A DNA stretch of 64,000 nt from Mycobacterium paraense (GCF_002101815.1 NZ_LQPM01000004.1:1-64000), one strand, 5' to 3'. Shown: positions 18,483 through 26,972, counted from the stretch's first letter. The notes: a model not told the origin generated them from the letters alone. Numbers and translations: made by a program.

Positions 18483-18485
18483 CGT

Positions 18486-19319
18486 GTGGGAATGCTGACC
18501 CAGTTGGTGGCACTCTTCCCGGGTGATGGGCGTCTCGCGGGCCTGGTGCGGCGGGTGTGCGCGCAGACGTTGTCGCTGCCGCCGTTACCCGCCCCGGTCG
18601 AGGTTGGCGAGCCCGCGTCGGAGGCCGAGGCCGCCGTCGCCGAGTTCGCCGAGCAGTTCAGCGTCGACGTGTCGGCGGTGACCGGCCAACAGCGGAAGCG
18701 GTTGTGGAAGGCGTTGGGCGACAGCACGTTTAGCGTGGTGACGCAGATCTACATCGCCGATTTCGTGCCGCGGGTGCGGGCCGGGCTGGAGGCGCTCGGC
18801 GTCGGGTCGGAGCACCTCGACTGGGTGGACGGGCCGGTCGCCTGGGACCACACCAGCGAGCCGTCGGACGTGGTGTTCAACGACTTCCTGCCCGCGGTCG
18901 CCCGGATGCGCGCGTTGGACCCCGTCACCGCCGAGCTGGTCCGGCTGCGCGGCGCGGCGCAGCATAACTGCCGGCTGTGCAAATCGCTGCGCGAGACCAC
19001 CGCGCTGGACGCCGGGGGATCGGAGTCGCTGTATGGCGACATCGAGCGCTACGAGGACTCAAGTCGGTTAACCCGCCGCGCTAAAGCAGCGCTGCGCTAC
19101 ACCGATGGGTTAATTTGGACCCCTGCGCACCTCGTCGCCGACGTTGCCGCCGAGGTGCGCTCCGAGTTTTCCGAGGCCGAAGCCGTCGAGCTCACCTTCG
19201 ACGTCATGCGCAACGCCAGCAACAAGGTCGCCGTGTCGCTGGGTGCCGACGCCCCGCGGGTCGAGGAGGGCACCGAACGGTACCTGCTCGACGCCGAGGG
19301 GCAGACGGTCTTCAGCTGA
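18486..19319 (+). CDS. AhpD-like/carboxymuconolactone decarboxylase family protein (Rv2313c-like)
   Basis: The protein has 277 residues from GTG 18486, or 275 from ATG 18492; neither start has a clear ribosome-binding site. The region [20 protein letters not shown] holds a CxxC pair (C162 and C165 in the longer form) placed as in AhpD-type alkylhydroperoxidases, with a downstream helical region ([11 protein letters not shown]). A thiol-based peroxidase or reductase role is plausible but unproven. It follows tldE by 3 bp. Confidence 0.75.
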   Translation: MGMLTQLVALFPGDGRLAGLVRRVCAQTLSLPPLPAPVEVGEPASEAEAAVAEFAEQFSVDVSAVTGQQRKRLWKALGDSTFSVVTQIYIADFVPRVRAGLEALGVGSEHLDWVDGPVAWDHTSEPSDVVFNDFLPAVARMRALDPVTAELVRLRGAAQHNCRLCKSLRETTALDAGGSESLYGDIERYEDSSRLTRRAKAALRYTDGLIWTPAHLVADVAAEVRSEFSEAEAVELTFDVMRNASNKVAVSLGADAPRVEEGTERYLLDAEGQTVFS

Positions 19320-19323
19320 CGGC

Positions 19324-19515
19324 TTAGCCCCCGCCCCCACCGCCGGCGCCGGCGTCGCCAGTGAAGTAGTAGTCGACGTCGGTGGGGTCGGCGCTGATCG
19401 TGGTGTTGGCCGGGTGGGTGGCGTCCGCGAATGCCGCTAACGGTGCCGCGGCCGCCCCTGTGATGGCGAGCGCCGCAAGACTGGCACGTATACCAAGGCG
19501 CGTTGTTCTGCTCAT
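19324..19515 (-). CDS. Small secreted peptide, glycine-tailed
   Basis: I chose ATG 19515 because AAGGAA lies 7 nt upstream; ATGs further upstream lack such a site. The 63-residue product has a basic start (MSRTTRLGIR), a hydrophobic core and an A-x-A-type cleavage site (AFA-DA) near residue 30, then a short acidic mature part ending DYYFTG followed by glycines. It converges with the AhpD-like gene (4-bp gap). M. tuberculosis has a small unknown gene at this position (Rv2312), but I cannot confirm homology. Confidence 0.65.
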   Translation of the reverse strand: MSRTTRLGIRASLAALAITGAAAAPLAAFADATHPANTTISADPTDVDYYFTGDAGAGGGGGG

Positions 19516-20138
19516 TGCTGATTTCCTTCCAGGCTTCATTGACTGTTGGTAATGCGCGCGCATTAAGTCGGAGTGTGCGCCGCAAGTGGTGGTCAATCCA
19601 GCGCAGCAGGTAAACGGAAGGTTAAGGAAAAATACCTTTTTGTTTCCGTAGTTTCACGTTCGGGAATGCGTCCGACTTCGGCGATAAGCCCGTTCCTGCA
19701 GCGTGGCGGTTGCCCCAAATTGCCTTCTCCCCACAGGAATTAGCTTCTTGACACGCCTGCTGAAGCGCCGATCCGGGCGGGAAATGAGACCCCCTTCGCG
19801 CACCGGCTCAATTTCGCATTGTGGGCATCCGACGGGTTGGCCTGAATGTCTGCGCGCCTCTAATGCGTCGCCGAGAAAAACGACCCGCCGCAATCCGTTT
19901 CGTGCGTCGGCTGCTGAATCCCGTCGTTAAATTCTCGTTAGGCCGGCCTAGGTTGGCTTGGCGCCCCAGCCGCTCTGGCCGGCGAGCTGCCGCAAGGGAA
20001 GTGTGAGGATTCTTCATCGGTGTTCGATAGGGGCGTGCGCGCTTCGCAGCCTCGACTTGGCCGCTCGCACCGGGGTCGCCGTCGTCTTCGGTAAGGTCTC
20101 CGGTGCGTTGCCGAAGTGGCAAGGTAGCAAGCAGCGCT
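19516..20138. other. 623-bp gap before the tRNA gene
   Basis: No credible gene is seen; the open frames here are short and lack ribosome-binding sites. The first 120 bp are AT-richer than the surroundings (runs of A and T near 19625-19645) and probably hold the promoter of the small secreted peptide. TAGGCCGGCCTA at 19939-19950 is a perfect 12-bp palindrome of unknown role. Confidence 0.6.
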
Positions 20139-20212
20139 GGGGCGGTAGCTCAGTTGGTTAGAGCCGCGGACTCATAATCCGTTGGTCGCGGGTTCGAGCC
20201 CCGCCCGCCCCA
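20139..20212 (+). tRNA. tRNA-Met (anticodon CAT)
   Basis: A full cloverleaf can be drawn: acceptor GGGGCGG with CCGCCCC, D-stem GCTC/GAGC, anticodon stem GCGGA/TCCGT around loop CTCATAA (CAT at 20173-20175), T-stem GCGGG/CCCGC around TTCGAGC, discriminator A. CCA is not encoded. The anticodon stem lacks the three G-C pairs of an initiator, so elongator tRNA-Met is most likely; tRNA-Ile2 with modified CAT is the alternative. It sits exactly where core gene order ends, so it may be an integration site. Confidence 0.92.
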
Positions 20213-20231
20213 CGGTAAACCGTGTATGACC

Positions 20232-20318
20232 TCGGCTGATGTGTGACAGTTCGTCTTCGGCTGATGGGTGACGGTGTTTCGGCTGATGCGTGACAGTGGT
20301 GTCGGCTGACCTTGACAC
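20232..20318. repeat. Four tandem-spaced 18-bp repeats, IS21-like transposon end remnant
   Basis: TCGGCTGATGTGTGACAG (20232-20249) recurs with 2-3 changes at 20257-20274 and 20279-20296, and more degenerately at 20302-20318. Spacing is 25, 22 and 23 bp. Multiple subterminal repeats of this kind are known at IS21-family ends, where the transposase binds. No transposase or helper ATPase gene is present, so at most this is one end left behind. Assignment to IS21 is by resemblance only. Confidence 0.5.
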
Positions 20319-20334
20319 TTCTTCGCTGAGAAGT
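20317..20334. terminator. Short hairpin downstream of the GlxR-like gene
   Basis: ACTTCT and AGAAGT are perfect 6-bp arms around a 6-nt loop, 22 bp beyond the stop codon of the leftward GlxR-like gene. It could end that operon; the stem is short and no U-tract follows. Confidence 0.35.
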
Positions 20335-20355
20335 TGTGCGTGTCGGGCTAGACAC

Positions 20356-21234
20356 TTAGTCGCGTCCGCAGAGCCGTTCGACGCCGCGTAGGAGTGCGGA
20401 ATGGTCGAGGCTGCCGTCGCCGTTCGCGCGAGCCGAGGCCATCAACTGAGCGACGGCGGCACCGATCGGAGTGATGACGCCGGCCTCGCGGGCCGCGGCG
20501 GTGAGAATGCCGAGATCCTTGTGGTGCAGGTCGATGCGGAAGCCGGGGTCGAAGGATCTGGTCAGCATGGTGTGCGCCTTGTGAGCCAGAACCGCTGATC
20601 CAGCCAGGCCCCCGCCGAGCACTTCGATCGCGGCTTCGGTGTCGACCCCGTAGGCCTCCAGGAAGACGATCGCCTCCGCGAGGACCTGAAGGTGGGCGGC
20701 GACGATGAGTTGGTTGGCCGCCTTCACCGTTTGTCCGGAGCCGCTGGGTCCGACGTGGACGACGGTGGTCCCGACTGCGTCGAGAACCGGCTTGGCGGCG
20801 GCGAAGTCCTCGTCGGTACCGCCCACCATGATCGACAGCCGGGCGTTGATCGCGCCTGTCTGGCCGCCCGAGACCGGTGCATCGATCATCCGGAAGCCGC
20901 GCTTGCGCGCCTGGGCAGACAAGCTGGCGGCGACGTCGGGCCGGATGCTGGAGAAGTCGATGATCAACGTGCCGGGCGATGCGCTGTCGAACACATTATT
21001 CGGCTCGGTGAGCACAGCTTCGACGTCGGGCGAGTCGGGAAGCATCAGCGCAACCACGTCGGCGTCTCGAACCGCGGTCGCAATCGAATCCGCCGCCTCG
21101 CCGCCGGCATCGACGAGGCCGGCGGTCCGTTCGGGTGACCGGTTGTATCCGGTGACCCGATGCCCGGCTCGGACGAGATTGACGGCCATCGGGCTGCCCA
21201 TGATGCCGAGGCCGATGAACGCGACCGTGCTCAC
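20356..21234 (-). CDS. 2-hydroxy-3-oxopropionate (tartronate semialdehyde) reductase-like beta-hydroxyacid dehydrogenase
   Basis: Start GTG 21234 is preceded by GAGGA; the protein has 292 residues. It has the NAD(P)-binding FIGLGIMGSPMAVNLVRAGH, the substrate-binding DAPVSGGQTGA and the catalytic-lysine helix GSGQTVKAANQLIV (K in VKAANQ). 3-hydroxyisobutyrate dehydrogenases share these motifs, so substrate choice is inferred. It lies 38 bp downstream of a haloacetate-dehalogenase-like gene, whose product glycolate feeds the glyoxylate/tartronate-semialdehyde route. Confidence 0.8.
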   Translation of the reverse strand: MSTVAFIGLGIMGSPMAVNLVRAGHRVTGYNRSPERTAGLVDAGGEAADSIATAVRDADVVALMLPDSPDVEAVLTEPNNVFDSASPGTLIIDFSSIRPDVAASLSAQARKRGFRMIDAPVSGGQTGAINARLSIMVGGTDEDFAAAKPVLDAVGTTVVHVGPSGSGQTVKAANQLIVAAHLQVLAEAIVFLEAYGVDTEAAIEVLGGGLAGSAVLAHKAHTMLTRSFDPGFRIDLHHKDLGILTAAAREAGVITPIGAAVAQLMASARANGDGSLDHSALLRGVERLCGRD

Positions 21235-21272
21235 CGCGGTCCTCGCTTTCTTCGTGTGCAGTCGATTCGGTG

Positions 21273-22214
21273 TCAGATAGGAAAGAAGCTCATCAACGCC
21301 GCGGCGGTCTCTTCCGGGAGTTGTTCGGGGATGAAGTGTCCTGACGGCAGCGCGGTCGTGGTCACCGTCGCGGCGCACTGAGCTTGCCAGAGAGCCTGTG
21401 CGTCGAACAGTCGGTGCACTGCTCCCCGTTCACCGACCAAAACTTGTGTGTCGCAGAGGATCTTCTGTCCGAGGTCGCGACTGCGCTGGTCGTCTTCGAG
21501 GTCGATACCGGCACTGGCTCGGTAGTCCTCGGTGCTGCTGTGGATGGCTTCCGGTGTGCAGAACGCGCGTTCGTATTCGGCGGCCACACCGTCATCCAGG
21601 TAGTCCACATCACCGCCGGCGAGTTTCCGCAGCACGATATCGAGGTAGCCGGCAGGATTGCCGCCGATCAGCGATTCCGGCAGAGGCGCTGCCTGAATGA
21701 GCAGGAACCAGTGGAAGTAAGCTGTCGCGAATTCCCTTGTGGTGGCGTTGTACATGTCCAGTGTCGGCGCGATATCCACCAGCGACAACTTGACGACACG
21801 GGCGGGATGATCCAGCGCCAGGCGCGCTGAAACGCGGGCGCCGCGGTCGTGTCCGCACAGGTAGAAGGTGTCCCGCCCGAGCTGATCCATGACGGTGACG
21901 AGGTCATTGGCCATCGCTCGCTTGCTGTAGTTGCTGTGGTCGGGGCGTCCCGCCGGCTTGGACGAGTCGCCGTAGCCGCGCAGGTCCGGGATCACCAGGA
22001 AGTACCGGTCCCGAAGTTGCGGTGCGACTCGGCGCCACATCAGATGGGTTTCGGGGTAGCCGTGCACCAGCAGCAGTGCGGGTGCGTTCGGGTCGCCGCC
22101 GTAGCGGGCGAAGATCGATACCTCTCCGACGTCGAACGTGCGCGCGTCAAGACCCGGGAACCAGCGCGCGTCCACCGGGGCGGAGGCCTCGTCGCGATCC
22201 GGCGCATCGGACAT
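21273..22214 (-). CDS. Haloacetate (fluoroacetate) dehalogenase-like hydrolase
   Basis: The 313-residue protein starts at ATG 22214 after AAAGGGGG. It carries the motif set of fluoroacetate dehalogenases: LVHGYPETHLMWRR, DLRGYGDSSKP, nucleophile Asp in GHDRGARVSARLALDHP, the halide-pocket HW pair in YFHWFLLIQAAPLPE, the triad Asp in SLVDIAPT and the histidine in SGHFIPEQ. Such enzymes displace halide from 2-haloacetates to give glycolate; some relatives are epoxide hydrolases. It is the middle gene of a leftward operon beginning with a broken hydrolase. Confidence 0.78.
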   Translation of the reverse strand: MSDAPDRDEASAPVDARWFPGLDARTFDVGEVSIFARYGGDPNAPALLLVHGYPETHLMWRRVAPQLRDRYFLVIPDLRGYGDSSKPAGRPDHSNYSKRAMANDLVTVMDQLGRDTFYLCGHDRGARVSARLALDHPARVVKLSLVDIAPTLDMYNATTREFATAYFHWFLLIQAAPLPESLIGGNPAGYLDIVLRKLAGGDVDYLDDGVAAEYERAFCTPEAIHSSTEDYRASAGIDLEDDQRSRDLGQKILCDTQVLVGERGAVHRLFDAQALWQAQCAATVTTTALPSGHFIPEQLPEETAAALMSFFPI

Positions 22215-22290
22215 GGTCGCTGCCCCCTTTGTACGACGATCGTGAAGTGGTCAACTGCCAATACCTAAGCATGTGACCACCTCATGGTCG

Positions 22291-23155
22291 TCACCGCCCG
22301 ATGTGTGCCAGGACGTGCTTGGACCAGATATCGGGAGATTCGAGCGGACTGAAATGCCCGCAGTTCTCCAGGAACTCGAGCGTGTAGTCCGAATAGAAGT
22401 CATCCAAGGTGTCACTCCACGCCTGCGGGAACAACGGATCCTGGTCGGGCCACAAGATGGTAACCGGCTTGGATAGTCGCTCATCGGGTGGCGGAGTCGT
22501 CTCGTTGGCATAGTAGGTGATCGGGTTGCCCTCCGGGTTGCGGAACCACAGCACGCCGGCCAGGAAATCCCCAGGGGCCGAGTGGTTTTCGGTGAGGTGG
22601 TCGAGAAGGTCGGCGACGACGGTCGATCCGGGCGCCGACCAGTTCGCCAAGTTCTCCCACAGCGCCGCACGCACGGCGTCGGGCTTACCGTCGATGATCG
22701 TCTTCGACGAGTTCGGACTTGTAGAAGATCGCATGCACGAAGGCGTTGACCGCGTCCTCCTCGAGGATACGGCGCCCGACACCCATCGTGGGGGGTGCGA
22801 TGACAAGCGACCGCGCGAGGTCGGGGCGCGTCATCGCGATCGTTTGGACGGTGAAGCTGCCGACGTCATACCCGCACAGCACGGCATCGCTGATGCCCAG
22901 CTCTTCGAGGAGGGCGATGACGCCGCCCACCTGGCGGCTGAGCGCATAGGCGGTCGGGTCTGCGAGGTGTTTGTCGGACTTGCCGTAGCCGCGCAGGTCG
23001 AGCACGGTGACGTCGGCGTGCGGCGTCAGCTGCGGCACCACCCGGGAGTATTCCCTGTGGTCGCCCGGGTTTCCGTGGATCAGGACGACCGGTACTCCCT
23101 GTCCGGAGCGTTCGTAGTAGAGCCTGAAGCCGTCATGTTCGGTTGAGTATGGCAT
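22291..23155 (-). pseudogene. Alpha/beta hydrolase (epoxide hydrolase-like), single frameshift
   Basis: Translation starts well (ATG 23155, AGGAAGGG upstream) and reads LIHGNPGDHREYS, DLRGYGKSDKH and the elbow CGYDVGSFTVQT, but ends early at 22685 after the segment FYKSELVE. The rest of the protein continues in another frame (TIIDGKPDAVRAALW to NCGHFSPLESP with the catalytic-type histidine), ending at 22291. The frames switch around 22700-22710, consistent with one extra base. Either the gene is dead or this is a base-calling error. It leads the operon containing the dehalogenase-like gene. Confidence 0.8.
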
Positions 23156-23244
23156 CGAACGTCCCTTCCTGTCGGCGCGACGAGGCGTCGTCACCGCGAC
23201 GCATCGTGCGGGCGCATGGCCGCGAAAAGCCTTTGGTGGGAGCG

Positions 23245-23319
23245 GGTCTCGGCTCCTAGTGCTGATCGTAGAAGGGTATGCGTCGCACGATCGGGTGCTG
23301 GCTGGAAACGATCGTTGTT
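23245..23319 (-). promoter_or_regulatory. Shared promoter/operator, copy 1
   Basis: Read leftward it has AACAACGATCGTTTCC followed by AGCCAGC (23319-23297), a 26-nt variable gap, TACGATC (23270-23264) as probable -10, and ACTAGGAGCCGAGACC (23260-23245). The same 75-bp layout with identical spacing occurs rightward at 25938-26012. The perfect palindrome AACGATCGTT (23307-23316) is the likely regulator site. It lies 90 bp upstream of the frameshifted hydrolase. Confidence 0.6.
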
Positions 23320-23362
23320 TGACTGATTTTCCCGGCGCGACCCCGTGTGCGGCCCGGCCTGT

Positions 23363-24508
23363 TCAGTTTCTGACTGCTCGCCATTGGCCGGTCGGCAGCC
23401 TCGAGTCGTCGGACCGGAAGGCCTCGCGGTAGGCGTGGGGGCTGACTCCGACGATGCGTCGAAATGTTGGCCGCAACGACACCGCGGTAGCCAGGCCGAC
23501 CTGGCGGGCGATGGCGTCGACCGTCAAATCCGTGCGTTCCAGGAGATTTTGGGCGCGCAAGATGCGTTGGTCGACCAGCCATTGCAGTGGCGAAATTCCG
23601 GTCTGGTCGCGGAAGCGCCGGTCGAAAGTCCGGCGGCTGAGGCCGGCTTCGGCGGCCAGCTCGTCGATGTCCACAGTGTGCAGATGAGCGATCGCGTACG
23701 CCATCACTCGCCCCAGATCGAGGTCGCGAGAGCTGGTCGGTACTGGACGATCGACGAACTGCGCCTGATTGCCACACCGTGCGGGTGACAGCACCAGGTG
23801 TCGCGCGATCGCGGTTGCCGCCGCCGCGCCCCAGTGCCTGCGTACGACGTGCAGGCATGCGTCCAGCCCGGCCGCCGTGCCGGCGCTGGTGATGATGTCG
23901 CCGTCATCTACGTAGAGAACAGACGGGTCCACCCGCACTGACGGATAGCGGGCGGTCAGCGTCGGCGCATGCAACCAGTGCGTGGCGGCGCGTCGACCGT
24001 CGAGCAGACCGGTGGCGGCGACGACGAACGCTCCCAGACACAGGCTCATCAGAAGGGCGCCGTCCGCGTGCGCCGCGCGGACCGCCTCCAACGGTTCTGG
24101 CGGCGGAACCTGGTGAGGGCTACGCCAGCTCGGCACGATCACGATTCCGGCGCGATCCAGCGCCTCCAATCCGTGTGGTGGGTGAAATCCGACGCCATCG
24201 GTGGTTTTCATCGGGCCGGCTTCACCGGCGACGGGCAGGACGGTGAAATGGGGTGCGCCGCTGGGGTTCATTCCGAACACACTCATCGGTACCGACGTCT
24301 CGAACATCGAGGCCCCGTCAAACATCAGCACGGCGATGACGCTCAGGTCGCGCGACCCGTTCGTCGGTCGTGCGGCGATGGGCTCGACATCGTCGGGCGC
24401 CGAAGTCCGCCGCCGCGATACTAGGTTTCGGCGCGGCCTGGTCGGCGCGTTGACGCGGGCCTGATGGGCCGGCGGAGCGAGCGCTGGGCCTGAATGAACC
24501 GTGGTCAT
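23363..24508 (-). CDS. GlxA-type regulator (DJ-1/PfpI domain plus AraC helix-turn-helix)
   Basis: Start ATG 24508 is supported by GGGAGG 7 nt upstream; the protein has 381 residues. The first ~50 residues are Arg/Pro-rich and probably disordered. Residues about 55-235 form the amidotransferase-like DJ-1/PfpI domain, with LMSLCLGAFVVAATGLLDGRRAATHW carrying the Cys elbow. The C-terminal AraC domain follows (IDELAAEAGLSRRTFDRRF and VDAIARQVGLATAVSLRPTF). It is a likely activator for the neighbouring operons that share the 75-bp promoter. Confidence 0.85.
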   Translation of the reverse strand: MTTVHSGPALAPPAHQARVNAPTRPRRNLVSRRRTSAPDDVEPIAARPTNGSRDLSVIAVLMFDGASMFETSVPMSVFGMNPSGAPHFTVLPVAGEAGPMKTTDGVGFHPPHGLEALDRAGIVIVPSWRSPHQVPPPEPLEAVRAAHADGALLMSLCLGAFVVAATGLLDGRRAATHWLHAPTLTARYPSVRVDPSVLYVDDGDIITSAGTAAGLDACLHVVRRHWGAAAATAIARHLVLSPARCGNQAQFVDRPVPTSSRDLDLGRVMAYAIAHLHTVDIDELAAEAGLSRRTFDRRFRDQTGISPLQWLVDQRILRAQNLLERTDLTVDAIARQVGLATAVSLRPTFRRIVGVSPHAYREAFRSDDSRLPTGQWRAVRN

Positions 24509-24691
24509 GCCGACGCCTCCCGTCGTTGTCGGTCAGTGCATGGAGATCCGATTGCCCGCAAGGATCCGATGGCTTATGGTCGCGCGCGGAACCGGCACGG
24601 TGTGTGCTGGAACTGCACGCCTGTGTGCGCCAACTGCAAACTGATGGCCGCTGCCGTCACGGCGCACCGCGCCGGCAGCCGGCGGCGCCCG

Positions 24692-25684
24692 CTACTGTGC
24701 CGGTGCCGGATAAACCCCGGGCGTTGCACCGGTGCGCAAGCGCTGACCGCGCCAGTCACTGGGCGACAGCCCGTATGCGGCACGGAAGGCCCGACTAAAA
24801 CTCGACATGTCGGAGAATCCCTGCCGGCGAGCGACGCTGGCGATCGTGACACTGTCGGGGCATTCGGCGAGTTCATGGCGCGCCGCTTCCAATCGGCGGG
24901 TCCGGATCCACTGCGACAGGCTGATATCCGCGTCGGCGAGCACCTTGTACAGATGGCGAACCGAGATGAAATGCGCGGCGGCGATCCTTTCAGCGCTGAG
25001 ATCCGGGTCGCGTAGATGCCGTGACGCATAGTCCAAGATGCGCATCCGAAGCGTGTTGGCGAGGGGCTCGGCAGCTCGGTCGGGGTATCCCAACTGGGTC
25101 ACGATGACCGCGCGCAGCAGTTCGATGCTCGGATGCCCGGCAAGGTCGCCATTGACCGTCGTGAATAGGGACGGATCCGATGCCAGACGGCGCAGATAGT
25201 CGAACGTCAGCGAGGCCAGCGGATGGTCCGGAACCAGCGGCACCGCGCACGCGTTGCGAATGAGGTCTGGCGGCAGCGCGAGGGCCGAGTGAGGGATCTG
25301 GAAAAACTCTCCCCCCATTCCCTCTTCGTTGAGCAGGGTGTAGGCCGCTGTTGAGTCGTACATCGCCATCGCACCCGGCTGCAGCACCGCTTCCCTGTCC
25401 TCCTGCACCACCATGCTTGTGCCGTCCAGCTGGAGGTTGACGAACACTGTCGGCTCCACGCCGTCACGCGCGAGCGCCGGAGTGCGCTCCACCCGATTCG
25501 CGGTCGTTCGACCGGAGCAGACTTTAAGTTCGCCGAGCGGCGTGACCAGCCCGTGAGCCGTCGCGTCCGGCCCGTCCTGGATCCAGTGCCACTCGACGGA
25601 CACCATCGCCGCGCCCATCGCCCAGTGCATGTAGTCGGCGCGTTCCATCGGGTCGACGCTGTCGGTATCAAGAACGATGGCCAC
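24692..25684 (-). CDS. AraC-family transcriptional regulator
   Basis: From GTG 25684 (GAGGAAG 7 nt upstream) the protein has 330 residues. The N-terminal ~200 residues resemble the AraC_binding_2 cupin-like sensor (FVNLQLDGTSMVVQEDREAVLQPGAMAMYD, FFQIPHSAL). The C terminus has two helix-turn-helix motifs (AERIAAAHFISVRHLYKVL and TIASVARRQGFSDMSSFSRAFRAAYG). It is divergent from the epoxide-hydrolase-like gene and is an alternative candidate for the protein acting at AACGATCGTT. Confidence 0.85.
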   Translation of the reverse strand: MAIVLDTDSVDPMERADYMHWAMGAAMVSVEWHWIQDGPDATAHGLVTPLGELKVCSGRTTANRVERTPALARDGVEPTVFVNLQLDGTSMVVQEDREAVLQPGAMAMYDSTAAYTLLNEEGMGGEFFQIPHSALALPPDLIRNACAVPLVPDHPLASLTFDYLRRLASDPSLFTTVNGDLAGHPSIELLRAVIVTQLGYPDRAAEPLANTLRMRILDYASRHLRDPDLSAERIAAAHFISVRHLYKVLADADISLSQWIRTRRLEAARHELAECPDSVTIASVARRQGFSDMSSFSRAFRAAYGLSPSDWRGQRLRTGATPGVYPAPAQ

Positions 25685-25937
25685 GCAAACACTTCCTCTT
25701 ATGCGTTGGGCGACTGCTCAGCCACAGATCACGATTCTAGCTGGCCTAAGGCCGCCGGCGCGCCCCCCGGAAGCCGACCGGACGGATTGCCGGCAATCAT
25801 CAGCCCTACGACGGACGGACCGCCGCGAGGCGCCCCCGTACGGGTCGCCCGTGCGCGGCAGTGCACGCACCTGGTTGACGCGGCGTGCCGAGGGTCCCGC
25901 GCGACCACATGTTGGCCGCCTCGGGGGAAACCGGTCT
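25685..25937. other. Non-coding part of the araC / hydrolase divergent gap
   Basis: Together with the promoter box that follows, this forms a 367-bp divergent intergenic region. No gene or strong repeat is visible in this part; it must contain the araC promoter. Confidence 0.5.
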
Positions 25938-26012
25938 AACAACGATCGTTTCCAGCCAGCGCCGGCTCAGTCGCTACATGCGCTCCTACGATCGCGACTA
26001 GGGGCTCAGACC
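25938..26012 (+). promoter_or_regulatory. Shared promoter/operator, copy 2
   Basis: Same 75-bp layout as at 23245-23319: AACAACGATCGTTTCC with AGCCAGC (25938-25960), a 26-nt gap, TACGATC (25987-25993) and ACTAGGGGCTCAGACC (25997-26012). The palindrome AACGATCGTT is at 25941-25950, about 45-50 bp upstream of the -10, a usual position for an activator. It precedes the hydrolase start by 39 bp. Confidence 0.6.
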
Positions 26013-26051
26013 GGTTCTCTCGGAAGCCATTTCTCCTCTGGAGGTAGGACG

Positions 26052-26972
26052 ATGCACGAATTTCACCACAACGTGTTCGACACCGCGGATGTCCGAATCC
26101 ACTACGTGACCGCGGGAACGGCGCCGATTGACGGCGGGGACGACCGAACCATCGTGCTGTTGCACGGTTGGCCCCAGACCTGGTGGGAGTGGCGCCACAT
26201 CATGGAGCCTCTCCATTCCGACGGCTGGTTTGTCATAGCTCCCGACTATCGGGGAGCCGGCGGATCGTCGAAGCCTTCGAGCGGTTACGACAAACACACG
26301 ATGGCCGGTGACATCAAGGGATTGCTGGAGCACCTCGGCGTGGAAAAGCCGATCACACTCGTCGGTCACGACCTCGGGCTGATGGTCGCCTACGCGTACG
26401 CCTCCCTCTATCCGACCGGCGTCGAACGCCTGGTGCTCATGGAGGCCCCAATCCCGGGCACCAGGTCGATGCAAAGCGTGGCCACCACCAACTTCCGGGA
26501 CAACAAGCTGTGGCACTTTCACATGCACGGCGCGGCGGACAACGTCGCCGAGACACTCATCGCCGGCAGCGAATTCCCTTATCTGCGCTCGTTCTACGTC
26601 AGGCTGAGCGCGAATCCCGACGCGATTTCAATCGCGGACGCGCAGCGGTACGTCGCTGACTACACGGCCCCCGGTGCCATGCGGGCCGGGATCGAACTCT
26701 TTCGGGCCTTCGAGGACGACGCAATGGACAACCAGCGCGTCCTGTCCGAAAAGGGCAAGCTCACCATGCCCGTACTCGGACTCGGAGGGACCGCAAGCTT
26801 CTTTTTGCCGATCGCCGAGGAGATGCTCGCGGAGGTCGCCGAAAACTTCACGGTCCGGCCGATCGAACGATCGGGCCATTGGATCGCCGAGGAGCAACCG
26901 GAGACACTCCTGCAGCGTCTGCGCGAATTCATCGACGCGACCGGCGGCGACCAGTCGGGGCGAGCGGCATGA
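26052..26972 (+). CDS. Epoxide hydrolase-like alpha/beta hydrolase
   Basis: ATG 26052 follows a strong TGGAGGT site; the protein has 306 residues. Motifs are LLHGWPQTWWEWRHIM (HGWP oxyanion), PDYRGAGGSSKP, the nucleophile Asp in VGHDLGLMVAYAYASLYP and the histidine in RSGHWIAEEQPE. The fold and nucleophile are shared by soluble epoxide hydrolases and haloacid dehalogenases; no HW halide pair is seen, so epoxide hydrolase is favoured. It overlaps the next small frame by 4 bp. Confidence 0.75.
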   Translation: MHEFHHNVFDTADVRIHYVTAGTAPIDGGDDRTIVLLHGWPQTWWEWRHIMEPLHSDGWFVIAPDYRGAGGSSKPSSGYDKHTMAGDIKGLLEHLGVEKPITLVGHDLGLMVAYAYASLYPTGVERLVLMEAPIPGTRSMQSVATTNFRDNKLWHFHMHGAADNVAETLIAGSEFPYLRSFYVRLSANPDAISIADAQRYVADYTAPGAMRAGIELFRAFEDDAMDNQRVLSEKGKLTMPVLGLGGTASFFLPIAEEMLAEVAENFTVRPIERSGHWIAEEQPETLLQRLREFIDATGGDQSGRAA

